Shown piece after piece: positions 33,142 through 44,227 of a stretch of DNA of 64,000 nt (its first letter is position 1; each line of letters starts with the position of its first letter). A model generated the notes under the pieces. The model did not search any database. It had not been told where the DNA came from and saw nothing but the letters and a program-made list of their open reading frames with translations. Position numbers and translations under genes: made by a program. This stretch comes from Narthecium ossifragum. Lineage: Eukaryota; Streptophyta; Magnoliopsida; Dioscoreales; Nartheciaceae. Location of the stretch: contig OY986970.1 of the NCBI GenBank assembly GCA_963920575.1, positions 25,873,869-25,937,868 of the forward strand. The letters run 5' to 3'.

Positions 33142-33760
33142 GTTTTGCTTGGAAGGACCCCACCAAGTTGTTGAAATCAAATGGCTTCAGCCGTTTACCA
33201 TCCACCGGTACCCCGAGATACTTGAAGGCACCCTCCAACTCTGGGATGTTCGGCAATCTACAGATGCTAAGGCGGAGCTCGCTATGCGCTAACGGTCAGA
33301 TTTGGATCAAGGACTTCAGCAGATTGACCTCAAGCCCGGACAACTTACGAAAACTCTCAAGCACCTTCACCATCCTCCGAGCTTCCACCATAGTTGCCTT
33401 AGTCACCAACAAACAATCATCGGTGAAGAGTAGATGTGAGTAGAGCTCCCGATACTCATAAAACTTAGCACCCTGTAGGCCTCCTCTTCCCTTGATAATA
33501 CAGGATAAAACTTCCTGCATCAGGAGAAAAAGATAAGGAGACAAGGGGTCCCCTTGCCGGAGACCCATGCTAGCTTGGAAACGGCCATTAACAATAACAT
33601 CAAAGGAAGTTGCACAGATACACCCGAGGATCCAAGACACCCACTGGGGCGGAAATTGCATTGCTTCCATAACCTTCTTCAAAAATCTCCATCGCACGCT
33701 ATCGTGAGCGGATTGCACATCAACCTTCACAGCCATAACGGTTGAGATTCATCACCGTAG
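33142..33760 (-). pseudogene. LINE (L1-type) reverse transcriptase, proximal fragment
   Basis: The minus-strand reading (about 33736 down) includes MAVKVDVQSAHDSVRWRFL, LRQGDPLSPYLFLL and HLLFTDDCLL, the L1-type RT motifs with the catalytic pair in TDD. A stop follows LLKSLIQI. The reading then resumes with GAFKYLGVPVDGKRLKPF and VGSFQAK, ending at the chromovirus. The downstream part is at 15817-15978. No endonuclease is seen in 33760-33950. Confidence 0.88.
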
Positions 33761-33962
33761 TGCCTACAGGTACTCAATTGGTTCACTTGAGCCACCATTT
33801 TTGTGGAAAATAATAAGCCGTGCAAGCAACCATCCATTGAGTACAAACTTACGTTCCAATGACACACTCATCCCACTTCACCATTGGCTTTTGCAGATGT
33901 GATTTAACCCCCCCTCCTGAGCCGTGATATACGTCCCATATCCTAAGCTAGAACGCGCTCAC

Positions 33963-33965
<3 letters not shown>

Positions 33966-34011
<46 letters not shown>

Positions 34012-34034
34012 CCCCCCCCCCCCCCCCCCCCCCG
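33966..34034. repeat. (CT)n followed by poly-C microsatellite
   Basis: About 22 CT units run directly into about 24 C residues. A second short CT run is at 34049-34060. The long homopolymer is an assembly and sequencing risk point. Confidence 0.95.
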
Positions 34035-34046
34035 CTCCCTTTTACA

Positions 34047-34330
34047 CTATCTCTCTCTCTCCACACATATAATTGCATTTCTCCCCGCACTCCGCGCTAG
34101 ATTATTTGCTACATTGTTCTCCATACATGGGATGTGGGAGAATAATGCCCTCTTAGTACTGTGTATGGATTTCCACCAAATGGACTTGAGGACACTAGAT
34201 AAACTAGTTGGCCACTCTAAAGCACCATTAAGAAATCCCTCTACCTGTTTGGTATCTGGCTCAATTGACGATCTCATTCATGCCTTGGCTTTTAGCTTCT
34301 ATAAGGGCTGCTAAGATGGCCTTAAGCTCG
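34047..34330 (-). pseudogene. LINE RNase H-like (RVT_3) fragment
   Basis: Minus-strand reading with a leading Ala/Leu-rich segment (ALIEAKSQGMNEIV), then KQVEGFLNGALEWP and LFSHIPCMENNVANNLARSA. This fits the C-terminal RNase H-like domain of plant LINEs (pattern ... R-xxN-xxAD-xLA-x). It lies upstream of the RT fragment in minus orientation, the wrong order for one element, so it belongs to a second LINE copy. Confidence 0.6.
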
Positions 34331-34929
34331 ATTTGACCTCAACATGACAGACTCCGCCTGGTCCTCCCCCATCTAATTCCACAATACCTCCCCTTTGCAA
34401 TTAAAACAAGCAGCACATAGCCCACAAAGCTGTTTGATGATTGATAAACGATAGACAAATTACCCACTTTGATTTGGCTTTCTTAGCATCCGAGCAATGT
34501 AGTATTAACGAATCTTCATGGAGTTTCAGGTATAAGAACCCATAAAGAGGATTGATTGATTTCAGGCCCAAAATAAGTCATTTGGACATGTTCAACACAC
34601 TAGGGCTCGAGTTGAGGTGTCAAACGGGCCGGCACACCATTGGTCGTGCTTTGGCAAGCCCGTGGCGAGTCGGGCCGGCCCGTCAACTTGACGGGCTCGT
34701 GCTCAATAGCTGAGCCCAGCCCAAAGCCCAAACACGCGGGGAGCATGCTGGACCAGTCTCAACCCATGGGATCACTGGATGCCTGCGAGGTCCGGAGGAG
34801 GAGGGCGAAGATGTCGATTCTTGCCCTCATTCTTGAGCCACCCAGCACGATGGCGGCGGCGTCGCCACTTCCCTGACCTTTCCCTGTGATCGCTGTTGAT
34901 TTGGAAGGAGGGTGAAGGTTTTGGCAAAC

Positions 34930-36479
34930 TTTTCTCTAGCCATGGCCGCCGATCTCCCTTGGAATCTTGTGGTAGAGAGAGAGAGAGAGCAAGTTTCCCT
35001 CTCATCCACGGTGTTTTTCTAGTGCTTAAACAATGTTTGGATGGTCTCCGACGGAGCTGCAGTGAGCTCGAATTTGGGGGAAGAAGATGCACTGTGGGTG
35101 GTGCACATTAGCAACCACGGACAGTGTCTGCTAACATGCGCTGTGAGGAGCAACTTAAGCTATGGTGCGCACCTAAACCTTCAAATGCCCATAGCTTGAG
35201 CTCTGAGCATATGTTTTCGATGATTTTTGTTCCGTTGTGACCGTCTCTTCGAGCTCTATCTCTTTCTAGTAGTTTTAGTTTCGTTTGGTGCACTACCTGA
35301 CCACAACTCTAATTCTTTTTTGCAATCGTTAGACGATTGATCAAGTGGCCGTCAAGGGTCGAAGTGTGACGTGGACCCTTGGACTTAAGAGTGCACGCAT
35401 GGACCACCTTTTTAAGATAGGAGTTATCTCTACTAGAATTTTGACATACTTGAAACGCTGTGTGAATGCCATGTTGTGTGTGTATGCTATCTTGTGTTGT
35501 TGATGATATATTATGCATGTTATCCACTTGCTCTTGTGATGTTTTCATATATGTTATGAAATGTTGGGCTGGGTTGTGCCATGTTATCCAAATATTTCCT
35601 TGATATGATGTCCTTGCATTGTACGCATTATTTGAGAGTTGATGATGTTGTATTATTTTATTAACAATTCTCTAACTTGTGCATTCATGCTAGGAGCGTC
35701 GAATTCGGCTTAGAGCTGTGAATCCGGAGATTTTGTTTATCCTAGATTGTGATTGGGCCCATTCAGATAGTAGAATTAGGCTAGTTAGAGTATAGACTTC
35801 GATGACTTTACGGATGAATTTTGATCTTATGTTGATCGAGAACTTTGACTTGATTTGAGGATTTATGTTGAGGATGTTATCTTATAGTAGCATAGTGAGA
35901 CCGGTAAAGAGTTTAGAGGGGTCTGGGCGAGCCTTAACGGCCGGACTCGGCGTCTGAGCATGTAAGACTTACCGAGACTAGACAGACCATTCTACGATCA
36001 GTATAATAGGATATGTGGATGTACATAAGAGTCTTAGAGTGTTTACATGTGGCTCATAGTGGGTTTTCGAGCTCATTCTTTAGGTTTTGTGCAGGAGGAC
36101 GTACATGTATGACAGAGTCTATTGCACCCAGTGAAGGCGAGGGACATATATGAAGCGTCATTTATGTTTACTTGTTTTTGAGAGTTAGTTTTTGTATTAG
36201 GTGGAGAGATGAGGGTTGTTATTCCTAATTTTGTACTCTTTACCTGAGTCTCTCAGTTTTTTTTTGATGCCTTGTTTATGCTGGACTTTCGAAAACTCTA
36301 TATATTCGAGGATTTGTGGATTGATGAATATTTAAATTTTACAAACATTCCATTTTTGTGTAAATTATAATATGTCACAGGTGAAATATGTTTGATGAAT
36401 TGTGATCTCACGTGCCCCAATCGTGATAAATGATTATATTTTTATATATATTTATGGAATTTATGGGCGGGGCGTGACA
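34930..36479 (+). repeat. 5'-truncated LTR related to 24195-26497
   Basis: It shares with that LTR the order GTGCACATTAGCA, ATCGTTAGACGATTGA-like, GTCTAGGGGTC, GCGTTGGCGGCCGGAC-like and the end GGGCGGGGCGTGACA, at clearly lower identity. The right end is 36479. The left end fades around 34930, and 34340-34930 holds no gene I can support. Confidence 0.7.
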
Positions 36480-36524
36480 GGAGAAGTACTAGTTTCATAG
36501 ATCGGCCCTGTTGCACACCCACTA

Positions 36525-36720
36525 GGCTATGTTAAGCACTTGTTTCTCTATCACTCAGACCAGTTCAAAACATCCAACCAATCTACAATGTTCCAACCTC
36601 TTTGTCTACTTCTAGGTGTGGTTGCACTGGAAAGAAGGAACAGTGTTACAGCCCAGGGATCCAAGCTACTCTGGGTGATTTGTTTTGGACCGTAGAGTTG
36701 TTGAGATGCATTGGAGTTGG
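36525..36720 (+). pseudogene. CRK gene fragment (intron 6 and start of exon 7)
   Basis: It matches 50466-50665 of CRK copy B: TAAGCACTTGTTTCTCT, the intron, then exon 7 start GTGTGGTTGCACTGGA and AACAGTGTTACAGC. It ends abruptly after TTGAGATGCATTGG. It is part of a kinase catalytic-domain end and has no functional capacity. The 3' flank of CRK genes resumes at about 37010, after an insertion. Confidence 0.85.
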
Positions 36721-37007
36721 ATAGTAAAGATCTAGTGGACGGGTTGGCTTGTGCCTCGCGAGCTTCGAATGGGGTAGCCAATGAGGCCCGATGGTCCTGT
36801 TGGGAGAGTCATCCAAGAACCCATACTAGATGGACTTGTGTTTTTGTAAGGAGTCCTTTTTATGTGCTGGTAGCATCCAGGTACGTACCCCGGCTGGATG
36901 GCCTGGCCTGTTTTTTTCTGTTTGTTAGGGGTGCTTTGTTGTTTTCGTATTTCACCAGCCCACCGATTCATCTTATCAACCAAAGAAAAGAAAAGAAAAA
37001 TCAAGCA
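36721..37007 (+). mobile_element. Possible non-LTR retroelement 3' end with A-rich tail
   Basis: This stretch interrupts the CRK-derived sequence and ends in an A-rich tail (AAAGAAAAGAAAAGAAAAA, 36982-37000). It has no matching counterpart in the other CRK copies. No domain is recognisable, and LINE or SINE origin is inferred from the tail only. Confidence 0.35.
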
Positions 37008-37059
37008 TCGTAAGTATGGTTCAGAGATTCAGCTTTCTCAATTTGATAACAATGGAATC

Positions 37060-39090
37060 CGTGATACAAGGTTTGATGTCAAACATCCAACGCGATCGTG
37101 GCCCGCGTGCCTATGTCACGCCCATTCCACTTGAGCACCAGCTTTAACCGCGCTCAACCGAAAAGCTTACACTAATAACCAGATGATAACAAATTTATAT
37201 TAATTTAGTCTAACGCTTGACCAAAATCGACAACACAGTATTTTTATTTATTTTTTCTGAAATTGGTTTTCACGTCCGATGATATATAACGCGTTTGTCA
37301 CCCGCATGCTTATGTCACGCCCATCCCACTTCAGCTTTGACTTTAACCGCGAGTTAACCCAAAAGCTTACACTATTAACTAGATGAGAGCGAATTTATAT
37401 TAATATAGTTTAACACTCCACTTCAATCGGACGACTCAGCAATTTTAGCTGTTTTTTCTGAAATTGGTTTTCACATCCGATGATATATAATGCGTTCGTC
37501 ACCCGCGTGCCTATGTCATGCCCATCCTACTTCAGCATTAGTTTTAACCACACTCAACTCAAAAGCTTACACTAGGGTTAGGTTTGGCCGCACTATTCAT
37601 TAAGGAATCAGAATGGAAATTCCTTAAAACAAGGAATTCAAGATGTTTGGTTACACTCTCCATTTAGGAGTCGGAATTGAAATTTCTGCGTTTGAGGGAA
37701 CTCTGAATTCCCGAATTTGATATAGGAATCTAGAGATCCCTCAAATGCATGAACTCTCATATTCATGGAATGTACATGAATACCATTCATCTTTCTTTGA
37801 TTAAACTGGTCAAACGGCTAGGATCAATCTTCAAGATATTACCTAATCAAATTGATGTTGGACATGTACGATTTCAATGGAGATATTTGTCTCTGCCATT
37901 CATTTCAAATAATAATCTTATTTATTTATCTTATTATTAATAATCTTTCATCCAAATAAGCCAAGGTAGTGCAAATACATATACATACATAAATATATTC
38001 GTAAATCTATGCTATGAGAGTAAGGGGTATTTTGGTCTTTAATTTATATTCCCATTTTAGTTTCCTTGTTTATTATGTATATCAAACACTTGCAAGTTTC
38101 ATTCCCATTCCAGTTCTTTGATGTACCAAACAATCACAATTCCTTTCCAGTTTCAGTTCTCATTCTCATTCCAATTCACATTCCAATTCACATGGCAATC
38201 AAACGCGGCCTAATAGTTAGATGAGGACGAGTTTATATTAATATAATTTAACACTCCACTTCAATACTCAGCATTTTTAACTGTTTTTTTTTCTGAAAAT
38301 TGGTATTCACATCGATGATATATAATGAGTTCGTGACCCGCAGGCCTATGTTACGCCCATCCCACTTCAGCATTGGCTTTAACCACACTCAATCCAAAAG
38401 GCTTACATTAGTGTTAGATGAGGGTGATTTTATATTAATATACTCTAACACTCCACTTCAATAGATGACTTAGCATTTTTAACTATTTTTTTTTCTGATA
38501 TTGGTTTTTACATCCGATGATATATAATGCGTTCATGACCCGTATGCCTATTGACACCCATCCTACTTCAACATTGGCTTTAACCACACTCAATTCAAAA
38601 ACTTACACTAGTAGCTAGATGAGAGCGAGTTTATATTAATCTAGTCAAATACTCCACTTCAATCGACGATGCAGCATTTTTAACTGTTTTTTCTAAAATT
38701 GGTTTTAACATCCGATGATATATAACGTGTTCGTGACCCGCCCATCCCACTTCAGCATTGGCTTTAACCACACTCAACCTAAAAGCTTACACTATAGTTA
38801 GATGAAGGCGAGTTTATATTAATATAGTCTGCCACTCCACTTCTATAGACGACTCAGCATTTATAACTGTTTTTTTCTTAAATTGGTTTTCACATCCGAT
38901 GATATATAACGCGTTCGTGACTCGTGCCTCTATGCGACACCCATCTCACTTCAACAACCCAAAAGCTTACACTAGTAGATAGACAAGGGTGAGTTGATAT
39001 TAATATAGTCTAACACTCCACTTCAATCGACGACTCGGTATTTTTAATTGTTTTTTCTAAAATTGGTTTTCACATCCGATGATATATAAG
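37060..39090. repeat. Tandem array, 180-200 bp unit
   Basis: About seven diverged units are marked by GATGATATATAA at 37278, 37479, 38314, 38516, 38714, 38898 and 39078. Each contains CCCATCCCACTTCAGC, a TTTAACCACACTCAA stretch, AAAAGCTTACACTA and TTATATTAATATAGT. Spacing is 180-202 bp apart from one unit split by a ~635-bp insertion. The array sits in the 3' flank of the CRK fragment, and a single diverged unit recurs at 40380-40500. There is no coding. Confidence 0.85.
37577..38211. mobile_element. MITE-like insertion inside the tandem array
   Basis: The insert splits one array unit between CTTACACTA and TAGTTAGATGAGG. It starts GGTTAGGTTTGGCCGC and ends CAAACGCGGCCTAA, giving imperfect inverted ends that resemble Tourist-type MITEs. 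The interior has matching AGGAAT/ATTCC-rich arms. The exact target duplication is uncertain (TAA or TA). No ORF of note. Confidence 0.55.
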
Positions 39091-40760
39091 TTCTAAACAA
39101 GACACGTAGAGAGGACAAATCAGGCGTTGACGCAATTTTAAAGTGATAAAATTAAGTGAAATGGAAATTCAATTTTTGATAAATTAGAGCAATGTTTCGT
39201 TTTGATGTTGCAAAAACAAATGCTGAGTTTTCATGATCTGAGTGATGCTCAGCAGAAGCTGACATGGTGCCCAGGTTTCAACTATATATCAATCTTATAA
39301 GGAGCAAAAACGGTTACAACCGTTTATCTATTATTAGTTTATTTACATGTATATTTTCCTAAGTTAACTTTGTATATTTTTATCATCTTCCCTATGTTAG
39401 TTTTAAATATACATCCTTATAATCATAAGCCAAGAGATTAGTTTTAAATATACATACTTATCAACCTTATAAGGAGCAAAAACGGTTACAACTGTTTACC
39501 TCCTATTAGTTTATTTACATGTATATTTTCCTAAGTTAACTTTGTATATTTTTATCATCTTCCCTAGGTTAGTTTTAAATATACATCCATATAATCATAA
39601 GCCAGGAGATTAGTTTTAAATATACATACTTATCTACCTTATAAGATCCAATGGTAGTTACTTTTATGACTCATCATCTAAGTCATAAACTTATACACAC
39701 ATGGCATACACGTGGCATACACGTGGTATAAAATTATAATTAAATAAACAAAAAAAAAGGATAGTGGCTGATGTGGCGTAAGTTATAATAGAGATAGTGG
39801 GGGCGAGCAGTTAGCCGTGCCAGGTGGCACGGGCCCACCACCTAGTCTACCTTATAAGATCCAAGGGTAGTTACTTTTATGACTCATCATCTGAGTCATA
39901 AACTTATACACACATGGCATACACGTGACATACACGTGGTATAAAATTATAATTAAATAAACAAAAAAAAAGGATAGTGGCTGATGTGGTGTAAGTTATA
40001 ATAGAGATAGTGGGAGCGGGCAGTTAGCCGTGCCAGGTGGCACGGACCTGGCACGGGCCCACCACCTAGTTTTCTCATATACAAGAATCAAGGGAATTGT
40101 TTATGGGAAGTTTGATATTATTATACAACGGCTGTGATTTATTCAATTTTCTCTCATTTGTATATGAATATATAACATTCTTAAATTTGCTATTATTATG
40201 TTTGTTGTTTTCCTATTTCATAAGCACTCAGACTCATCAAATCCAAAATAAAATAAAATAAACTCAAGCGTTTTATGTATGGTTTAGAGATTTTCAGCTT
40301 TAACAATTTGACAATAATGGAATGCGTGGTCCATGATTCGATCTCAGCAATATCGGGATCTACGGTCCTATGTCATTGTCACATGCCCCCATCGCGCTAC
40401 ATCATTGGCTTAATCCAAAACCTTAAGTTTATAAATAAAAATGAGTTTATATTAATATAATCTAACTCCACTCCAACACCACAGTGACTCAATTTTTTTA
40501 AATTAGTTATCACATCAGCATAAAAGTTCGAAATAAGAAGAAATCGAGAGAACAAAAATCAGGCTTTTGATACAATTTTGCAACTGATAAAATCAAGAGA
40601 AATGGAAATTCACTTTTTGATGGACGAGAGCAATCTTTCATTTTGATGTGGCAAAAAATGCGGAGTTATTATGATATGAGAGAAGCTTAGCACAAGCTGA
40701 TGTGATGTCAAGTTCTAAAATATTTCCTCACGTACAAGAATGAAGGGTACGTGAATATAA
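39090..40760. repeat. Local duplication: 39090-39288 plus 40070-40110 repeated at 40505-40760
   Basis: Both copies carry AAGAC/AAGAAATCG..GAGAG, AGTGAAATGGAAATTCA, TTGATGTGGCAAAAA, AGAAGCTGACATGGTG-like and then TCCTCACGTACAAGAAT or TTCTCATATACAAGAAT. The left copy is split by the Helitron (39289-40069). The right copy is uninterrupted. Confidence 0.75.
39289..40069 (+). mobile_element. Composite non-autonomous Helitron
   Basis: Four 5'-type starts lie in a row: TCAATCTTATAAGG at 39289, TCAACCTTATAAGG at 39461, and TCTACCTTATAAGATCC at 39633 and 39846. The last two units (213 and 224 bp) each end in a Helitron-type terminus, with hairpin CCGTGCCAGGTGGCACGG and then CTAG, at 39845 and 40069. 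The second is followed by T. The A|T insertion site, TC start, hairpin about 10 bp before CTAG and lack of target duplication are the Helitron hallmarks. No Rep/helicase is encoded. Confidence 0.78.
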
Positions 40761-41124
40761 CTTTCTTAAATTAGACAGCTAACTGGGATGCATCCTTGAA
40801 TGATGTGAACCAGGTTTTAGACGCCACGATCAAAGTCAATCAGGGCCGAGTCATGGACTCAAATATAGGATTGTACCGCAAGCCCCTGTAGTGATAAATT
40901 TCAGCCGTTGGATATAGCTGTATCAAACGGCTGAGATCAAATCTACATAACTATTTCTCTCTCTTCTTAGTTACTTTTTTATTTAATCAAGTAAAAGTGA
41001 CAGCATCTTACGATTAAGATTTCCGGGTTGGCCCGCTCGTTGTTCTTTTAATCCACACATCTTATTGAGTTATTGTTCTCTCTTTTTAGAGATCAGAACA
41101 AGAAGAAGCAAGAAACAGGCAGCG

Positions 41125-42036
41125 ATGTCATCTCCCCTACCCTTCCATTCACCACTAGTTTGTCTCGTCCTCCTTCTCCACCTTTCTAAGACACTCTTCA
41201 CCGACGCCAGTTATGTGGGCAACATGTGCTCCAAGAACGCCAACTACACCACCGGCAGCGCCTTCCAATCCAACCTCAACCACCTCCTCTCCTCCCTCTC
41301 CTCCGCCACCCCACCCACTGGCTTCTCCAACATCACCGTCGGCCAATCCTCCGACACCGTCTACGGCCTCGCCTGGTGCGAAGCCGACGTTTCCTCCGAG
41401 GAGTGCCGAAGCTGCCTCTCCCCCGCGACCTACCTCGCCGACTTCCAAAAGTACTGTCTGCTAGGATTGAGTGCCGCTCTTTGGTACACACACTGCTTTC
41501 TTCGCTACTCCAACGAGAGCTTCTTCGGTGTAGTCGATACGGATATTAAATGGTATTTGCCTACCACTCAACCCGTGTCGGATGTTACGAGCTTCGATAA
41601 TGTCTTGGGAAAGCTAATGGGTAACCTCATGTCGGCGGCGGCGTACCGGCCGGTCCCGATGTTCGCCGCCGGGTCGTCCAAGTTAGATAACCTCACGAAC
41701 ATCTATGGATTGGTGCAGTGCACGGCGGACTTGACACCGCAGGACTGTTGTAGGTGTCTCCGGGCGTTGATGGCCTATATTGCGAATTGCTGCGGAGGAA
41801 GAAAGACAGGAGTCTACTTATGGGGATTAAACTGTTATCTCGGATACAATATTTTTCCGTTTTATAACACCTCTGGTGTCTCTGCTCTAACAGGGGCGAC
41901 GACGGCCGGCGGTGGTCTTGCGCCACCTCCGCAGAACAGCTCCGTTGTAGGTATGCTAATTAAGCAACTTTTTTTTCTTTTCTTGATTGATATGGATTTA
42001 GAAAAATCAGCAGAAGGTTTGGAAAATATTAGATAG
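41125..42036 (+). CDS. Truncated CRK copy A: secreted double-DUF26 protein
   Basis: Exon 1 (41125-41950) codes for a signal peptide (SPLVCLVLLLHLSKTLFTDA) and two DUF26 domains with the C-x8-C-x2-C motifs CEADVSSEECRSC and CTADLTPQDCCRC. The start at 41125 is chosen by alignment with copy B. The ATG 60 bp upstream would put a basic, non-signal stretch first. A donor GTATGC follows at 41951, as in copy B. No transmembrane or kinase exon follows: the intron runs into a Helitron end, the gap and an hAT element, and the next exon downstream belongs to copy B. Reading through the donor adds about 28 residues and stops at 42036, so the product could be an apoplastic DUF26 protein (CRRSP-like). Otherwise it is a pseudogene. 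Confidence 0.75.
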   Translation: MSSPLPFHSPLVCLVLLLHLSKTLFTDASYVGNMCSKNANYTTGSAFQSNLNHLLSSLSSATPPTGFSNITVGQSSDTVYGLAWCEADVSSEECRSCLSPATYLADFQKYCLLGLSAALWYTHCFLRYSNESFFGVVDTDIKWYLPTTQPVSDVTSFDNVLGKLMGNLMSAAAYRPVPMFAAGSSKLDNLTNIYGLVQCTADLTPQDCCRCLRALMAYIANCCGGRKTGVYLWGLNCYLGYNIFPFYNTSGVSALTGATTAGGGLAPPPQNSSVVGMLIKQLFFLFLIDMDLEKSAEGLENIR

Positions 42037-42117
42037 AAACTTGAGGAGTGTGATCTCATATTGGGCGATAGAGGATATTCAAGAGGGTTTTTTACATGTG
42101 TTCTTGGAAACTTGTAA

Positions 42118-42312
42118 TCAACCTTATAAGGAGCAGTTTCGGTTAACCTGCATTAATTCATATCCCCTAAGTTTCTTTATATATATTCCCTAAGTTTGTT
42201 TTATATAAAGCTGCATTAATTCATATCAACCTAAGTTCTATTAATAAAGCTATGACCAACCTTCGAACCCTGGACCACCTACGAGTCAACACAGCCATCT
42301 AACCAGACAAAC
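42118..42312 (+). mobile_element. Helitron 5' end in CRK-A intron 1
   Basis: TCAACCTTATAAGGAGC at 42118 matches the 5' end at 39461. The right side is lost in the assembly gap, so the 3' end cannot be seen. Confidence 0.5.
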
Positions 42313-42512
42313 NNNNNNNNNNNNNNNNNNNNNNNNNNNNNNNNNNNNNNNNNNNNNNNNNNNNNNNNNNNNNNNNNNNNNNNNNNNNNNNNNNNNNNNN
42401 NNNNNNNNNNNNNNNNNNNNNNNNNNNNNNNNNNNNNNNNNNNNNNNNNNNNNNNNNNNNNNNNNNNNNNNNNNNNNNNNNNNNNNNNNNNNNNNNNNNN
42501 NNNNNNNNNNNN
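42313..42512. other. Assembly gap (200 N)
   Basis: Exactly 200 undetermined bases, a common placeholder size, so the true gap length is unknown. It hides the 5' end of the hAT element and the rest of the CRK-A intron. Confidence 0.99.
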
Positions 42513-44227
42513 ATTTGTGAACAAACGTGGACAAGTAATTGAAAGGTTTCTTGGTGTGGAACATGTTGCTGACACTTGCTCTCCATCTTTAAAAAATGCT
42601 ATAGACGGATTGTTTGCAAAACACGGGTTATCAATATCCAGATTGAGAGGTCAAGGGTATGATGGGGCATCAAACATGCGAGGGGAGTTCAATGGGTTAA
42701 AGTCGCTTATTTTGCGGGACAATCCTTCTGCTATCTATATCCATTGTTTTGCTCATCAACTTCAATTGGTTGTTGTGGCTATTGCAAAGAATAACTTACA
42801 AGTTGGTGATTTTTTTAATTACACTTGTTTGATTGTGAATATGGTCGGAGCTTCTTGTAAAAGAAAAGATACTCTTCGCCAAAGTCATCATGAGAATTTA
42901 GTGGATCGGTTGGACAAGGGAGAGATTTCTAGTGGAAGAGGCAAAAATCAAGAAATCAGTCTCGCACGACCAGGTGATTACTCGTTAATTACTAAATCTC
43001 TTCAAATATTTTATTTCTTTGTTTATAAGTTTTTAATTCCCATAATATTGTAGGTGATACTCGCTGGGGTTCACATCACCTTACAATAATCCGTCTTTTC
43101 ACTATGTAGTCATCAGTGTTGGAAGTGCTTGAAAACATAAAAGATGATGGAGTTCAGTCAGAACAAAGATCCATGGCTATGAGTTTGATGGATAAGATGG
43201 AAAGCTTTGAGTTTGTATTCACTATGCATTTGATGAGGGATATAATGGGAATTACGAATGAATTGTCACAGGTCTTGCAGCGAAAGGATCAAGACATAGT
43301 TAATGCTATGAGTTTGGTTGGAGTAGTGAAGAAACGGTTGCAGGATTTGAGGGAGACAAAATGGAATGAATTTTTGGAAGAAGTCAAAACTTTCTGTGTC
43401 GATAATTCTATTAGTGTACCAAATATGAAAGATATTATACCAACTCGCGGTCGTTTGAGGCGTGGAGGGCAAAATATTACTTATATGCACCATTTTCGTG
43501 TTGAAGTATTTTTCCAAGTTATTGATTTCATCACTCAAGAGATGAATCATCGTTTCACAGAAGCAAGTACAGAGTTACTTCTTTGCATAGCATGCCTTGA
43601 TCCAAGAAACTCATTTTCAGCATTTGACCATGCTAAGTTATGTCGTATTGCTGAACTTTATGAAGAGGATTTCACAGCAGCTGATCGTATGATCCTTAGA
43701 GATCAGCTTAACACCTACATTGGAGATGTTAGAAGAAATGATGATTTTTCTAGACTTCAAGATATTGGAAGTCTTGCTGTAAAGATGGTTGAGATTAGAA
43801 AAAATGCTCTATTTCCATTGGTTTATCTTCTTATTGAGTTGGCATTGGTCTTACCAGTTGCGACTGCAACCGTTGAGAGAGTCTTCTCTTCGATGAAGAT
43901 TGTCAAGTCTGATTTACGTAATAAGATGGGGGATGAATGGATGAATGATTGCATGGTGGTATACATCGAGCGGGAAATTTTTGAAACTATTGAGAACGAA
44001 GTCATTCTGCAACGTTTTCAAAAAATGCAAAAGCGTAGGATCCAACTTCCACCTCTCAATCGCAGCACATAGCACGGTACGTATATTTTAATATTTGAAT
44101 TGTTTTTATTCCTTAATATTTGATATTGTAATTCTAAGGTATTTTTTACATCACTTGAAAAAAAAAATTTTTTATCATTTTGCTTTAGATTTCGCCCCCC
44201 CTAAATCTAATCCTGGTTCCGCCACTG
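42513..44227 (+). pseudogene. hAT (Tip100-like) transposase, 5' end in gap
   Basis: The coding segment 42513-42973 (RGQGYDGASNMRGEFNGLK, then IHCFAHQLQLVVV) is the ZMYM1/TTF-type hAT transposase core. An intron of 80 bp (GT at 42974, AG at 43053) follows. The second exon has DTRWGSHHLTIIRLF, a TAG at 43107, then the reading to 44072 with the hATC dimerisation domain (LVLPVATATVERVFSSMK). The right terminal repeat CCTGGTTCCGCCACTG ends at 44227, the known Tip100-type end. It would cut and paste the element. The stop, and the unseen N-terminal zinc finger, make activity doubtful. Confidence 0.85.

Noticed and set aside
34611..34790. Possible hAT (Ac-like) end GGTGTCAAACGGGCCGGC
   Set aside because: One end only; the other end is not found before the LTR fragment begins. 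Too weak to annotate.
42279..42586. ORFs running through the N block
   Set aside because: They consist mostly of undetermined residues.
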